DNA of 64,000 nucleotides, taken from the NCBI GenBank assembly GCA_022559845.1, contig CM040128.1:73285247-73349246 (forward strand), given 5' to 3'. A program made the translations under genes and the position numbers. Shown one piece after another: positions 1 through 11,084 of the stretch. Source of the DNA: Amorphophallus konjac (Eukaryota; Streptophyta; Magnoliopsida; Alismatales; Araceae). Each line of letters starts with the position of its first letter. Positions within the stretch are counted from its first letter, which is position 1. The notes under the pieces were generated by a model that worked only from the letters and a program-made list of their open reading frames with translations, was not told the origin of the DNA and ran no database searches.

Positions 1-2
1 GA

Positions 3-1891
3 TACTCTGAAGTGTCAAGAGCATATAGGGTCTTTAACATAACTGATCAGAAAGTTGAAGAGTCTCCACACATCATTTTTGGTGAAGCAAAAGGTGCTAC
101 TAACATAGAAGATACTGACAGGGATTCCAAGCACAATGGGGAATTCCTAGAAGACAAAGAAGAAGAGAAGGCTCAGCCGAATGAAACATCAAATCCTCCC
201 AACCAGGAAGGGCCAGCTGAAACAGGTGAGTCTTCAATAAATGTTAGATATCTTAAAGATCACCCAATAGATAACATCCTAGGCAACCTTGAAGATCCTC
301 TTAGAACTAGGTCTCACTTTAGGAATGTTAATAACCAAGACCTAATTGCTTTGGTCTCACAAATTGAACCCAAATCAGTAGAAGAGGCCTTAGCTGATCA
401 ATCTTGGGTTAATGCTATGTGTGAGGAGTTAGGACAGTTCGAAAGAAATAATGTCTGGGAGTTAGTCCCAAGACCAGAAAATTCTAATGTCATAGGAACT
501 AAGTGGGTGTTTAAGAATAAAATGAATGAAGATGGAATCATTTCTAGAAATAAAGTCAGACTTGTAGCCAAGGGCTACTGTCAGGAATTCAGAGTTGATT
601 TCGATGAGTCCTATGCACCTGTTGCTAGGATGGAAGCAATAAGAATATTGTTAGCATTTGCATGTTCCAAGAATATAAAACTCCAACAAATGGATGTGAA
701 AAGTGCCTTTTTAAATGGAGTTATCAAGAAGAGGTTTTTGTTGAACAACCCCCCGGATTTCAGTTTTCTCCCCAACCTAACCAAGTTTTCAGGTTAAACA
801 AAGCCATGTATGGTCTAAAGCAGGCTCCTCGAGCATGGTATGAAAGACTGACAGAATTTCTGATCAGCAAGGGCTACCACAGAGGTAAGGTAGATCAAAC
901 TTTATTTTCCAAGGGTACAAATAAAGACCTCATCATAGTTCAGGTATATGTAGATGATATTGTGTTTGGGTCAACTAGCTCTGAACTATGTAATGAATTT
1001 TCTAAAATGATGTCTGCTGAATTTGAAATGAGTTTGGTAGGTGAACTAAAGTATTTCCTTGGCTTGCAGGTACAACAGTTAGAGGATGGATGCTTCATCA
1101 ACCAGACCAAGTACACATTGGAACTTCTCAAGAGGTTTGGCATGAACAACTTGAAGCACATTACAACACCAATGGGTACCAATACCTCACTGGATGCAGA
1201 TGAGATAGGTAAAGAAGTAGATGCCAAGCTCTATCGAGGTATGATTGGATCTCTACTTTATTTGACAGCCTCAAGACCTGATATACAGTTCAGTGTAGGA
1301 ATGTGTGCAAGGTATCAATGTAGACCCACTGAATCGCATTTAGCTGCAGTGAAAAGAATTTTCAGATATCTGTCTGCTACACACACTCTTGGTTTATGGT
1401 TTCCTGCATCACACACACTTGATTTAGTTGCATACACAGATGCAGATTATGCCGGGTGTAAACTAGATAGGAAAAGCACTAGTGGTCACTGTGAATTTCT
1501 AGGTGGGTGTTTAGTGTCTTGGGGTTCCAAGAAACAACATTCTGTGGCCCTCTCCACTGCAGAGGCTGAATATGTGGCTGCAGGGAGTTATGGTACACAC
1601 GTCATTTGGATTAAACACCAGCTTCGGGACTATCAAGTAGACCTGGGGTGCACACCTATTTATTGTGATAATACCAGTGCCATCAACCTAGCCAAGAATC
1701 CTGTTTTGCATTCCCGCACCAAACACATAGAAATAAGGCATCATTTCATAAGAGATGAGGTTTCTAAGAGCAACTTTGAACTGATTCACGTAGGCACTGC
1801 TAATCAAATTGTTGATATCTTCACCAAGCCTCTAGACAATGACAAATTCACCACATTAAGGAGAGAATTAGGCTTATTCAAATTATCTTAA
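3..1891 (+). pseudogene. Ty1/copia pol, C-terminal part (integrase end, reverse transcriptase, RNase H), frameshifted
   Basis: Reverse transcriptase and RNase H would copy the element RNA into DNA in cytoplasmic particles. The reading frame is open from base 3 (YSEVSRAYRV, typical of the end of copia integrase). It continues into the RT domain with TKWVFKNK and the DVKSAFLNG box. At about 728 the frame changes, consistent with loss of one base. The second frame holds EEVFVEQPPGF, the catalytic YVDDIVFGST (about 948-977), KYFLGLQV, and RNase H motifs such as LSTAEAEYVAA and the terminal DIFTKPL. It stops at 1889-1891. Apart from this frameshift the copy looks well preserved, suggesting a fairly recent insertion. 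The call as copia pol is secure; inactivation rests on one apparent indel, which could also be a sequencing error. Confidence 0.93.
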
Positions 1892-3299
1892 TTGCTAATC
1901 TCCTGATATTGAATTGTTCTATCTTGGCAAGAGGCTGTGTGAGAAGTCTGTCCTTATTGTGAGGGGGAGTTCTGTGTGTCTGATGGTTAGTTTTCGTTAG
2001 TGTTTCGTTTAAGGGGGAGCTGGATAGGTAGTGATTTTGACTGATTCAAAAGACTGACCAGATGTGTGTCATTGCTGGTTCTCATGACTGAATGAGTGCA
2101 GTTCTCTCTCAGACAGTAGAATCTCACTCATCTCTTAAGTCTATAAGTCTGTGTTACTAAAGTCCAGCTAGAATCTTCCCTCTAGTAGTCCATCAGAGAT
2201 TTGGATTAAGTGTTCAAAGTATATCTTCCTACATTGTCAATGATTCGGTTCAGGCTAAAACCTATATGTCTTGATATCTGTCCAGAACAACTTGAAATCT
2301 AGACTTCAAGACTCACTTCAAAGAAACAGTCCTTCTGGTATTGTCTTCAATCATTCCATCTCCACAACATAAGGGATCAACTAAATGAACAAAGGTCTAT
2401 GGTTTGATCACTGAGAAATTGGGAGCTTCATCAATGAAGTGAAGTAATTCCTATGTCATGAGGTGTCAAATGTTTAATTTTTTTTTTGTAAAATGACCTT
2501 AATATTTCTGATCATCACAGAGCAATGGTGAGAAGGTGGTGAGTAACTAGGGACTCTGGCCTCTAATCAAGGTGTTTCCTCATGTCAAAAGCCACAGTTA
2601 CTAACTCTATTCTTCAAAAAGGAGAGGTAATGAGGTACTCACATTGAGTAACTAGGGATTCAGGCCTCTGATCATGGCGTCTCCCTAATGTCAAAAGTGT
2701 GATTTACCAACTTACTCATTGGTCTTCTTGAAAATCATCATAAAATCCCTTGTCTTAATGCAATTTACAGGATTGCTTGTCCTCAATACCATGAGAATAC
2801 CTTCTATGATTTTGTCTCTTGTCGTCTACTGAGGATTGTTGTTTGTTCAGCAATGTCTTGCCATACTTGCTCATTCCTGCTCTACATCATACACCATGTA
2901 TGTGGATAAACTTTCCTCTCATTCTAATTCTCTATTGTTTACCGGAGTTCAAGAATCTTCACTTGAGTTTAGCACCTCACTTATTCTCTTAAGATATGCT
3001 CATGAGTCTTTCTACACTAAGAAGTCACTGTACTTCTTCCTCATGTCTCCAGTAATTTCATATATCTTTCATTTCCTTTTGATGATGTCAAGGGGGAGAG
3101 AGGTCATGCAATATCTGAGAGAGGTCTTGCTACTGTGATCAGGTCTTCTGAGAGTGAGTTGTGGGGGAGTGGTTTTGGAGAGAGAAGAGTCTCAGAAGTT
3201 GTGTTTTGCTTGTCTGCATGATTCGCTTGCTCTTGACTATTTTTTAATACCCTAATATTGCTTGATTCATAGTGTTGCCATCATCAAAAAGGGGGAGAT
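1892..3299 (+). other. Noncoding 3' region of the copia element with repeated polypurine motifs
   Basis: No ORF here looks coding. GGGGGAG motifs recur at about 1962, 2013, 3092 and 3163, with the last one next to the LTR at 3291. Around 2536-2705 a segment starting GTGAGTAACTAGGGA is repeated once with divergence (about 110 bp apart). Multiple polypurine tracts upstream of the 3' LTR are a known feature of Sireviruses. Confidence 0.7.
3286..3298 (+). other. Polypurine tract of the copia element
   Basis: The AAAAAGGGGGAGA tract sits directly before the LTR start (TGTTTC at 3300). It would prime plus-strand DNA synthesis. The same tract occurs before the 3' LTR of the second copia element in this window. 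Confidence 0.8.
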
Positions 3300-5122
3300 T
3301 GTTTCATCCCTACGGTTTAAATGATGTCTCACACTATAAATCAATTTGTTTTTATCTCTAGATCAATTTGTTCTTTTACGACGCATTTATTTGTTTCTAA
3401 GCATGGAGGGGGTATGTGCTAATAGCATCATTTAGGTCCGTGCATTACACATTATTCGCTCTTTTGCTTAATGCATATTGAGTCAGTGCTAGTTCTGCAT
3501 CTTTCACATAAAGTACTTGCCTCGGTGCAAGTCCTTGGTCATGCATAGGTTTTGCTATTCATATGTTGTCCTTGTGCCTTTCTCTAGGTCGTGAGCATTA
3601 AGGTCCGTGCATACTCTGTCTCTGCATCTTACCTCTTGAGTTCGCTGAAATTTTTTGAATCGGTGCAATTCTTGACCTGAATGCATTGGTCAGGCTGTTC
3701 GTTCCTTCATCTCAGTGCATATCCGTCTCGGTGCAAGCCTTGTCTTGTACTTCCTCTTGCCATCTTGGTGCAGCTCCTGCCTGGATTGCATATCCCGACT
3801 CAGTGCATACTTTTATCTTCTGAATAACATGAAGCCCGTGCATCTTGTGGTTAGTCAAAGGCATTGGAACACCACACGGTGCATGCCTTGCTTAAAACAA
3901 ATTCATGTTCGGTGCATAGTCAGGCCTATACACTTCTCTGTAGTAACGAAGTCAGTGCAGTTCCTGTTTCATGTCTTATTAGACTCGGTGCAAGTCCTGT
4001 AGACAGCAACGTAGATTTGTGCATCTTCTGATTCATTCCAGGTCGGTGGTTGTCATGCTCGTCTTAGCCGATGCTTACTCTTTTGATTCAGTGCAGTTTC
4101 TGGCTCTTTACTCTATACACCAATACGAATTGTGCTAAATGTATGAAAAATATTCATTTCTTCTCTGACAATTTATCTGTGCATTCACCATAAATATGGC
4201 ACATGATCCGAGGTAGATAGACGTCCAGAACATTCTCACACGTACCCCAACATCTTTAGGCGGGAAACGTGGTATCCACACGCCTAAGGTTCTAGATCAG
4301 ATATATATATATATATATGCTGTGGAAAAGGGTTCGAAAGAGGATGGAACAGTGAAAAAGAAGAGCAGAGTGAGAGCAGAGAAAACCAGAGAAAGCCTAC
4401 TCCATCTAGAGCTGAGAGGAAAAATTTCTGAGAGAGAGAAGTGTTTGTGATCGTGAAGATCTGCTTCTACGGAAGCTATATTGCTTTTGGTTTCTAGAGA
4501 AGATTATCGTTCATCGATTGTTTTGTTTTCAAGTTTTTCTTTATCTTCATTCCATATTGTTACCCTCCACTATTCGGAGGAAGGGAGAGGTTCTCCAGTT
4601 CCCTCCATTGTCTTGGAGGAAGAGGGGTTCGATCCTCTAGTTGTGTGAGTTGCTCGGGAGTAACTGCACAGGGTCCCCTTTCCTACGTGCAAAGGAAGGG
4701 AGATTGGTTCTCCAGTGTTCTCTTCTGGTTGATCAGAAGACTGAGGAGGCTGTTCCTCAGGGCAAGCTGTTTGGCAGCGGTTGTTGCAGACTGAGTCTGC
4801 TGTGTGCGACTCTATATTGCAAGGAAACCTTACTCTCTTGAGTAAGGGGTGGACGTAGATTGCGGACAGCAATCGAACCACCTAAAAAATTCCCAGTCTC
4901 TTCTGTGGTTTGCCGGTTTACGTTGTGTTGCTCTCAATCTACTTGTCACATTGCTTCATTGTGGGCGGCTTTCTCGATCTCATTTCTTACACCGGTCATC
5001 TTTGTTGCATGTCTCCGAAATCCTTTTCATTGCAATTTGAGGGGTTGAGTAATCGGGTCTGTGTTGTATTGTGTTTGGGAGTGATCTATTCATCCCCCCC
5101 TTCTAACTCACTTTCCGCTACA
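3300..5122 (+). repeat. LTR of the Sirevirus-like copia element
   Basis: The LTR begins TGTTTCATCC after the polypurine tract and ends CGCTACA at 5122. The pre-terminal stretch (TTCATCCCCCCC then TTCTAAC) matches the pattern at the end of the other copia LTR here (TTCAACCCCCCCTTCTAG). A TA-rich TATA-like run at about 4300-4318 marks a probable promoter. Between about 3420 and 4130 the sequence is studded with TCGGTGCA/CAGTGCA-like words. Only this one LTR is in the window, so the boundaries are inferred rather than proved by comparison. Confidence 0.8.
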
Positions 5123-5476
5123 TGTATCATTGCCAATGATGGAACTCTCTTCCATGTTGGCAGAATTCCTTTAGGAAGAATGATTAACGGCCTTGCAGAA
5201 GGATATTTAGCCAAAAAACTCTGATTAAAGCTAATGAGCATGAACGTCTTTCCTGACCCTGGTGCATGTGCCAGAATGCAGCCTCCAAGATTATCAGCCG
5301 CTAGGTTTCTCACCAAGAAATTGAAGCCCTCTATCTGATGTGGCTTCATTTGTTACAGGTGCCTTGGGTGCAGGGAAAGTTCACAGGAAACTTTATCCTC
5401 TTCAGACAATTTAGGTCCCAAGAATTGCATTTTCTCATCAGCATAAGTAACAACTGGGAAATTAAAGTGGTATACT
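5123..5476 (-). pseudogene. Exon relic of a CLSY/DRD1-like SNF2 ATPase gene
   Basis: On the minus strand this exon encodes the start of a SNF2 helicase domain of the CLASSY/DRD1 kind. These are plant remodellers that act with Pol IV/Pol V in RNA-directed DNA methylation in the nucleus. Visible motifs are [12 protein letters not shown], the Walker A stretch [10 protein letters not shown] (GSGKT at 5245-5259) and [11 protein letters not shown]. An acceptor-like TTTTCATTTTAG precedes the exon at 5477. Two lesions are visible. A TAA at 5353-5355 lies just before the MKPHQ segment. Near 5143-5150 a two-base loss in a GAGA run shifts the frame; beyond it EFHHWQ can be read, as expected for the family. 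The copia LTR cuts the exon at 5122. No continuation was recognised on the far side, which lies outside the window. Confidence 0.8.
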
Positions 5477-6390
5477 CTAAAATGAAAATTAAATACGGAT
5501 CTATTTTTGGATCGACACATTAATTATACACAAACATTACACAAATTAAATATCTATCTTGATTATAAATTATCATAATAGAAATGTATAGAGCTACTTC
5601 TTCCCAGCAAATGGCGAGAGGATATCTTGGCCTAACCTAACAAAATATGCAAGAAGGGTTCTACCGAGAATGCTAGATATGAACGCAGTTAAGTTCTTTT
5701 CTGATCAATAGTTAAGTTGCAATGAAGCTTCCAGAAGGACTGTTATGACAGTTGAGTCACAGATGTGGTTCAGGTGTATTTGTTAGGAAGGCAGTGGTAA
5801 AAAGCACTCCATTCAAACACTGGTGGATGACAAAATTCATAGTAAACTTCTCTGAATCTCAGATTCATATATATGACGTCTTAACGCATGAGTGCAATAA
5901 GACCTAAAGTGTCTAATTTTATCTACAGTCCCAATCTCTTGCACTCCTTCGAGCAGCCGTGTATGCGAAAGTACAATTTGTGAAGTTGAACCACCATGCC
6001 TAAAATTCAGAAAATGACAGACGGGACGATCAAGTCACTACTCTTTCAAAGCATTCTAGTCTACTCTACCAATCATGTTCTTCCATCGTTCCTGAAGAAC
6101 CCTCGTCACAGGGTTTTGAGATGATTCCTAGAATACACCATAGTCCATATGAAGGATGCCGGATGTCATTGAATAATTAATAATATATTTCACAAACATG
6201 TAGACGAATAAGGAAAAAAAACAGCCCTATAATATGGTTCCAAAAATTATGAATCGGATTGGCTAACACAAACTTGCCTTCATATTATTTCAATCGGCAA
6301 GCAATCTACCTCTGCTGGAAATCCTACCCATTCTACAAAATATTCAGTTGAGAAACAAGGGCATGATGAGATCAGAGGAGGCCTAGCCTG
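5477..6390. other. Stretch without a recognisable gene
   Basis: This AT-rich DNA is presumably former intron or flank of the SNF2-like gene. I found no convincing further exon on either strand. A short minus-strand frame at about 6280-6370 (ending in EWVGFPAEVDCLPIEII) is open, but I cannot link it to a family. Confidence 0.5.
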
Positions 6391-6401
6391 GTTATCTGAG
6401 A

Positions 6402-6825
6402 TCAGACGAGGCCTCCTCCTCCCCCTCCGAGCTCCCCCCCACCCTCCCTGAACCCCCCTTCCCCTCCCACCGGCGACCTCCCCCCTCCCTGAACCCACTC
6501 CCACCGATGAGCTCCCCTCCCCCTCCGAGCTCCCCCTCCCTGCCACCAGTCGCCCTGCCACCGGTCGCCCCTCCCTGAACCCACCCTCCCCCTCTAAGCT
6601 CCCCCTCCCTGCCACTGGTCGCCCTGCCACCGGTCGCCCCTCCCTGAACCCCTCCTCCCCTCCCACTGGCAACCTCCCCCTCCCCCTCCGAGCTCCCCCT
6701 CCCCCCCACCCTCCCTGAACCCCCCCTCCCCTCCCACTGGTGACCTCCTCCTCCCCCTCCGAGCTCCCCCTCCCCCCCCACGTACCCTTCCTGAACCCCT
6801 CCGATGATCCCAAAAAAAAATGGCA
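6402..6825. repeat. C/T-rich low-complexity block with a 69-bp minisatellite unit
   Basis: The strand is dominated by CCCCTCC runs. A unit starting GCTCCCCCTCCCTGCCAC at 6529 repeats at 6598 (period 69 bp). CCGAGCTCCCC and CCTGAACCC words recur throughout. The long glycine-rich minus-strand ORFs here are a by-product of composition. Confidence 0.75.
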
Positions 6826-7137
6826 CTAGCGCCGGCGAGGGAGGGAGAGGGGAAAGGGGATGGGACTTACCGGAGAGGCTGGCAGTGGTGGCGATGACAA
6901 GAGGCGGCGGCGACGACGAGAGGGAGGAGGCGACAGCGCGGACGATGAGAGAGAGGAGGACGGCGGCGGCGGCGACGACGGAGGCTGGCGAAGACGGCGC
7001 GGACGGCGGCGGCGACGACGAGTGGGAGGAGGGCGGCGGCGGCTCCGACGGGGACGATAGAGGAGAAAGAGTAAGAGTGAGAGGGAGGGTGGGGGAAATG
7101 GGGAAATGGGCGTGTCGAATGTGGCGGGAGGGGGAAA
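6826..7137. other. GGC/GAC-rich low-complexity region inside or beside the CACTA element
   Basis: Trinucleotide-like GGCGGC/GACGAC repeats give open frames in several phases, with no recognisable protein. It lies directly next to the CACTA subterminal repeats. It may be the GC-rich interior of that transposon, but this cannot be shown without the other end. Confidence 0.5.
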
Positions 7138-7408
7138 TTTTGAGACGAAACTTCGGACGGATAAAATTTCCGTCTCAAATTTCAGACGTAATTTTATTCG
7201 TCTGAATATTCGTCTCTAATTTCAGACTTGAAAATTATCGTCTGAATTACCGTCTGTAAATTCAGACGGATATTCGGATGAAATGATTCTGTCTCAAATA
7301 CATATGGAATTTGAGACGAAATATATCCGTCTGAATTTACAAATGGATGTGCGACGGAAATTAATCCGTCTGAAATTTCCGTGTGAAATACCACTTTTTC
7401 TTGTAGTG
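7138..7408 (-). mobile_element. Terminus of a CACTA (En/Spm-type) DNA transposon
   Basis: Read on the minus strand from 7408 inward the sequence begins CACTACAAGAAAAAGTGG, the standard plant CACTA terminal inverted repeat. Inside it are many copies of a short subterminal word (TTCAGACGGA/TCCGTCTGAA and variants) in both orientations between 7138 and 7385, as expected for transposase-binding subterminal repeats. I found no matching CACTAC terminus to the left within the window. The element is therefore truncated or its left end was lost. No transposase coding sequence is visible. Confidence 0.82.
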
Positions 7409-8493
7409 ATAGCGCCCAAGGTGGTTGCAGAGGTGGCAGCCGCACTCGTGGTGTGACGGACGAATAGAGAAGAATCGTGATCGCCGAGTTGAGAAAACGG
7501 TTTCAACAGACAGAGGAGAAGAACCATGATCATCGGCTGTAATAGGGTGACCCAGATGGAGGAGAAGAGAAGAGCTCACTGGCTACAACGGGGTCGACCA
7601 TCGAAGAAAAGCAAAGATCGCTGGGGCAAGAGGAGGAAGAGGGGTTTCGTCTACAAGAGGAAGGACACGAGGGCGAATGTGAGAGAATGGAAGGGAGAAG
7701 AATGGGGTTGGGGTGAGGGATAACTCATTCCAACTTTTTGTTAGAACGAGTTATCCCCGTATTAACCTCGTTTTTAGGGTTAAGCTTATTCTCCTTGACT
7801 CGATATGTCCCCGTTAATTTTTGACTTACCAAACGAAGAATGTGATTTAAACGGGGATAACCCCGACTTAACCCCATATCAAACATATGCCCTTAATGTC
7901 ACATACTCCAAGTGAGCAGCAAGTATTACGTCTTTAGTTTTCATAACCATTAAAGCCTAAACAAGGTGCAAGTATTACTCACCTTTCATGTCTGATAAGC
8001 CACGACACACGAGTCCTGACCCAACTTGTTATTTGATGGGCTTAAAGATAATTTCAAAAACCTACCGTGAGTTAAATTAAAAATAGTTTCAAAACCCTAA
8101 TATGAGTTAAAGAAAATCTGAAAAGTCTTGAAAGTAATTTTGGACTTGAAAATAACGTTCCTTAGTTAACGACTTTCCTAGATCTCTAAATCTATATATA
8201 CTACAATATAATTTTAGAATAATGGTATATTTCGAGGGTAATCTCAGCTTTTCATCTTTCGCCATTGATATGCATCGAACAAAAGTTAATTAACCACATT
8301 AAATGGAAATCATTAGCATTAATTATTGTAATACCTAATCAAAAGGCCTTTTACACCACCTCACTCCCTTCTCATCGATCTCCTGATCTTAACTCTTCCC
8401 ATTTGATCTCTCTCTCTCTCTCATCCCCACCCATGCATGTGCACAAGTTACCACCCCATGGACGTTGCAAACAACTCTAAAATTAAGAGATGA
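7409..8493. other. Intergenic DNA with a possible MITE-like segment
   Basis: No gene was recognised. At about 7715-7895 words such as GGGATAACTC, GAGTTATCCCC, GGGGATAACCCC and GACTTAACCCC occur in both orientations. This suggests a small inverted-repeat element, but I could not define ends or a target duplication. A TC dinucleotide run lies at about 8407-8422. The rest is AT-rich without features. Confidence 0.4.
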
Positions 8494-8498
8494 GATCT

Positions 8499-10391
8499 TG
8501 ATAAGTGTGTATTTTTTCATCTTAATTCATGTTATTTACATTATTTATGGACTTTAATAATAATAAATATGCACTTATCACACTTACTTTTAATTTAGAG
8601 TAAAATAATTAATTTTCTGGAATTAAATGATTTTAATAAAGATATTTCCTTATTTAACAAGCATTCAAAACAATAAAAATAAGAAAAATAAGAAAATACA
8701 ATGTATGTTGAAATGGGCCAAAAGCCCAAGAATTTGTTCAATAAGAATAAAAATAATAAAAGAAAAAAAAAGAAAAAAATAAATTTATTTGATATTTTTT
8801 AGGCCTTAATAAGTTATATACATAATATATACCTATATACATATCTATATATATATATATTATAAAAATAAAATAAAAAATATAATTTTGGACTTGTTCC
8901 AAAATGAAAAGAAAATAAAAAGAAAAAAAATAATAAATTTATTAGATATTTTTTAGGATTTTTATGAGCTATATACATCATATATAATTATATATGTAAT
9001 ATATATATATATATAATATGCAGGTGGCGCACGCGGCGGCACGCGGGCGGCCGGCGCATGGAGTCACGCGGGCGGGCGCACAGACGCGCAGAAGAAGGCG
9101 CGTGTCGATCGGGCGCAAAGCGCCAGGCGACCGACACGCGGCGGCCAGGCGGGCGGGCGGCACACACACGGCCCACCCGGGCCGCGTCTCACGCGGTGTC
9201 GGCCGGGCGGCGCGACGCGCCGGAGGAGAGAGAAAGAGAGAGAGAGAAAAGGGCTAGAAAAATACTAGAAAAATTGGGAAAAAATCAGAAAAAAAAAAGT
9301 AAAGTGTGCAGCACATGCTAGCACACAATTTGGAGTTAACAAATGCAGCAATTGAGTGTTCACATTGGCAAGAGTGTTTACATTTCCTAAGGTGTTATAT
9401 GTTACCCTATATAAAGTGGTTCATTTGTAATGGAAAGGGGTGGTTAGGAGATTAAGAAGAGAGAGATAGTAAGGAGTAGGAAACTATGGATTGCTAAAAT
9501 TTGTAAGTGTTCTTTAAGTTTTTACTTTGTGGCTTTGGTAGGAATAGATTTTGAGAGCTTTTATGTTTAAGTGTTGAAGTTTGTGTTATGTTTGTATTGA
9601 AGAATTTCATTGTACTCTTAGCCATTTTGATTTTTCATAATCAATTTACAAGCTTGTGTGATCTTAATTTCAATTTGTTGTCTTCATAAAAGTTGTTCAT
9701 CTGTAAGTGTTCTTCAATTGTTCTTTTCATAATTTCCTTTAATTCCTTCCAGTTTAAAAGTTATTGTCTATTTTCTTAAGTGCTGTCCTGTGTATTTACT
9801 GTTCATCCGAAGTGATAGTCTCCACCAATTTTTAATTTTGAAGCCTTTACAGTCATAATTTTACTCTACGTTCTTCATGAAAGTTGTTCTTATCTTGTAG
9901 ATCTAGATTGTTGATGTTTACAACGTTCTCAAATTATTCTTTGTTTGAGCTTTAGAATTAATATTTCACGGATCTATTTTTCTGTCAGTTACTGTTCACC
10001 AGCAGCGATAGATCTTGATATTTTAAGTTTTTCATTGTCTTCCTTTCGTTTTCGGTTTCTGTGTTCTTCAAAAAACTTCTTCATCTTTCAATTCTCTACA
10101 ACTTTAATGTATTTCACGTTTTCTAGTTCCCTCTAGATTTTAAGTTATTCTATTTCTTCCAAACCCCTATTTTCAATAGAATTCTGTTTTGTTTTCAATT
10201 TCTAAGACGGTCTAAAGTCAATTCTCTTGATCTTTAAATCTTAACAACTCAAGGTTTTCAATTTTCAAATCTACTTCTCCCTGTGGATTCTACTCGGTCT
10301 CACCACTTAACTATTCATTTATTTAATTTGTGGGCCGGATATTTAAATTTGGTAGCGGGACGTATTAACGACGTGCGTTTTCCGCGCATCA
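8499..10391 (+). repeat. 5' LTR of the gypsy-type element
   Basis: The LTR is 1893 bp. An AT-rich first part is followed by a very GC-rich island (about 9018-9240, CACGCGGGCGG-like words) after a TATA dinucleotide run. A probable promoter TATA box, CTATATAAAG, lies at 9407-9416. The ORFs over the GC island are present in both LTRs and are not convincing genes. Confidence 0.94.
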
Positions 10392-10396
10392 ACTTT

Positions 10397-10414
10397 TGGC
10401 GCCGTTGCCGGGGA
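10397..10414 (+). other. Primer-binding site, tRNA-Asp type
   Basis: TGGCGCCGTTGCCGGGGA lies five bases after the 5' LTR. It is the exact complement of the 18-base 3' end of plant tRNA-Asp(GTC), quoted from general knowledge. It primes minus-strand synthesis and fixes the element as plus-oriented. Confidence 0.92.
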
Positions 10415-11084
10415 GGTTTGAATTTGAAGTTGATAACTTTATATTTTCTTTTGTATATATATTATTGCTCACTCTTATTTTTGTAGAAAAATAAAAGGAT
10501 CCGCAAAAGCATAAAAAAATAGAAAATGTTGAAAATGCCACAAACAGATGTTGTGTCTCCCCGAGGTAAGTCTTATGTATCTTGTAATCTCGTTATTTTT
10601 TATTTACCAAATAAAGAACGAGGGAATGCGATTAAGGTTAGTACTCTTACCCTCTTTCCATAAATTTAGTTTCTTTATTTTTACTTTCGATATGTAATTT
10701 GTTTTCATGCTTAGAAATGTTCTTCAAAAAATAAAAAAATAGAAGAAATAAACAAAAATATGGTGGATTAACTCAGTTCACTAAAAAAATAGAAAAATAA
10801 AAAGCAACAAAAGGCATAACTTGGGTTCACTATCATCTTTGAAACTGGTGTCTAAGGCTAGAGGTCAACGGCAAACGCTATAAGCGGGAAAGTGGTTACT
10901 TAATTAGGACCTTGTGAAAGCAAGGGGAGCCTCCCACTGCCCCACCTGTTACCTGGCCGGTGGACAAGTTTGATGGTGAATCTAAGTTGGACTTTGTTTG
11001 AGAATTTGCTTGTATAAAAAAATCAAAAAAAAAGAAGAAAAAAAATAAAATATACAAAAAATGGTGAGATCATAACTTTCATCT
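10415..11084 (+). other. Leader region of the gypsy-type element
   Basis: AT-rich sequence between the primer-binding site and the ORF. It contains A-rich runs and no convincing coding sequence. It would hold the packaging region of the element RNA, but no motif can be pointed to. Confidence 0.5.

Larger units (their letters stand above)
1..5122 (+). mobile_element. Sirevirus-like Ty1/copia retrotransposon, 3' part
   Basis: The element enters from the left edge of the window. It comprises the end of pol, about 1.4 kb of noncoding DNA with several GGGGGAG polypurine motifs, and a 1823-bp LTR. Long LTRs, a large noncoding 3' region and multiple polypurine tracts are typical of the Sirevirus (Maximus/SIRE) lineage, so that assignment is an inference from architecture. 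The right junction is placed at the CA at 5121-5122, where SNF2-gene sequence begins. The 5' LTR, gag and most of integrase lie outside the window, so the target duplication cannot be tested. Confidence 0.88.

Noticed and set aside
940..1227. Minus-strand ORF of 95 codons
   Set aside because: It lies opposite the copia RT frame and is a shadow of that gene.
6280..6826. Overlapping glycine/arginine-rich minus-strand ORFs of 177 and 144 codons
   Set aside because: They arise from C/T-rich low-complexity DNA with a 69-bp minisatellite; two overlapping phases are open at once and neither shows a domain.
10397..10414. Possible tRNA gene remnant
   Set aside because: Only 18 bases complementary to a tRNA 3' end are present; this is a primer-binding site, not a tRNA gene.
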